A stretch of DNA of 31,923 nucleotides from Zancudomyces culisetae (taxonomy: Eukaryota > Kickxellomycota > Harpellomycetes > Harpellales > Legeriomycetaceae): assembly GCA_001969505.1 (NCBI GenBank), contig LSSK01000087.1:1-31923 (forward strand), given 5' to 3'. The position numbers and the translations under genes are program-made. Positions within the stretch are counted from its first letter, which is position 1. Every line of letters starts with the position of its first letter. Of the stretch, positions 31,194 through 31,923 are shown piece after piece. The notes below the pieces were generated by a model. It was given only the letters and a program-made list of their open reading frames with translations. It did not search any database and was not told the DNA's origin.

Positions 31194-31923
31194 TTATGTT
31201 TATATTAAAAATATATTTATAAACCTGTTTGTTTTCTTATTTTATCATCATTCTAGTCTAAATAAAATGTATATTTTAGAAAATTATTAAACATAACAAT
31301 CGACCATTATATCATGTAGTTACTTTACTTCTAAAAATACCTGACTTGCATAACTGGTTCTTGATGTAATAGGTATCTAATATTTTTTTAATTTATAAAT
31401 CTTATTTATTTTTTAGTACAAAGTACTGCGGTCTTGAAATATACATTTGACCATAAAATTAAGCGGAAAGGGAAGATGACATTGCCTTGCGGCAGCTCCA
31501 ACCGGTGTTATACCGAACCATTCTAGCTTTATTGAACAAATTATTCTATTTATTTGACTTCCTAGGTGAATTTCATATATTTTAGCATAATCAAGTATGC
31601 TTCAGCAAGCTAGAGCTTGCAGGTATATATATATATGCCCTGTTTTGCTTAGAAGTCAACGCTTGTGTCCAAGCATAGTATATTTTTCCTCTCATGCTTT
31701 TTACCCAGGGGCTTATGGCTAACTGTGAATTTGTTCTACATTGGCTGGTTGGTGCTTTTGTTTTTTCTGGTTTTAGATAAGGGTTTGGAATCAACATCAT
31801 ACAGATTTTTCCAAACCAAAAAAATCACATTAAAGCTAATTCGCAGAAATTGTTTTCGCTCTTTGAAAAAAAAAAAGTGTGAACATGAAACAGAAAAAAA
31901 CACAAATCAGCTCCAAGCAGCGG
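31194..31923. other. 3' flank of the protease gene
   Basis: AATAAA at 31261-31266 is a plausible poly(A) signal for the protease. A minus-strand frame at 31591-31800 (69 codons) has reasonable codon content but is within chance length. A small perfect inverted repeat CAAGCT-AG-AGCTTG lies near 31608-31621, next to a short TA run. No supportable gene reaches the window end. Confidence 0.45.

Noticed and set aside
31591-31800. 69-codon minus-strand frame starting with a double Met
   Set aside because: Length is within chance expectation at this base composition, and it includes a translated TA microsatellite; no family match.
1-31923. tRNA, rRNA, spliceosomal RNA and transposon signatures
   Set aside because: I looked for tRNA B-box sequences, U1/U2/U4/U5/U6 core motifs, long terminal repeats, terminal inverted repeats, and reverse transcriptase or transposase motifs on both strands and saw none. 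A covariance-model scan could still find diverged RNAs.

Overview
This is an AT-rich eukaryotic (fungal) nuclear window. The main signs are spliced genes with GT...TAG introns, mostly about 80-200 bp (up to 324 bp), a Cdc11-type septin, a Ccs1-type copper chaperone, a Ych1/Ibp1-type rhodanese phosphatase and a Cbp6/UQCC2-type bc1 assembly factor. A secreted S1 protease with a GPI-like tail, together with the base composition, would fit an early-diverging (zoopagomycete-like) fungus. That placement is inference only.

Layout, left to right: (1) 619-5071 (+), a five-exon gene for a 1346-residue adaptor with three SH3 domains, proline-rich motifs and a C-terminal coiled coil. (2) 5639-7198 (-), intronless pyruvate kinase. 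(3) A 2.3-kb gap. (4) 9482-9991 (-), a tentative two-exon small membrane protein, head-to-head with (5) 10166-10982 (+), a three-exon Ych1/Ibp1-like phosphatase. (6) 11256-12638 (-), five-exon CCS1. (7) 13216-15999 (-), intronless VPS54. (8) A 3.1-kb gap. (9) 19140-20673 (+), a five-exon Cdc11-like septin with a degenerate GTPase site. (10) 20943-22681 (-), a three-exon EFM2-like protein methyltransferase. (11) 23340-23720 (+), CBP6/UQCC2-like, behind a 5' leader with three apparent introns. (12) 24466-26937 (+), a two-exon non-canonical poly(A)/poly(U) polymerase. (13) 27341-27841 (-), glutathione peroxidase without the usual resolving cysteine. (14) 28417-29104 (+), a weak candidate small spliced gene. 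(15) 29664-31193 (+), a GPI-anchored S1-family serine protease.

The genes look like ordinary housekeeping genes rather than a cluster: glycolysis, Golgi tethering, septin cytoskeleton, copper and redox handling, mitochondrial complex III assembly, RNA tailing, and secretion of a protease. I found no operon-like system, transposon, CRISPR array, tRNA or rRNA. Exon structures were built by hand from reading frame, splice motifs and family conservation. Each reconstructed gene closes in phase. I see no clearly novel multi-gene system. The points most worth a second look are the TAG-only intron acceptors, the equivalent introns in two SH3 domains, the altered catalytic or specificity residues in the septin, peroxidase and protease, and a possible zinc site inserted in the nucleotidyltransferase.
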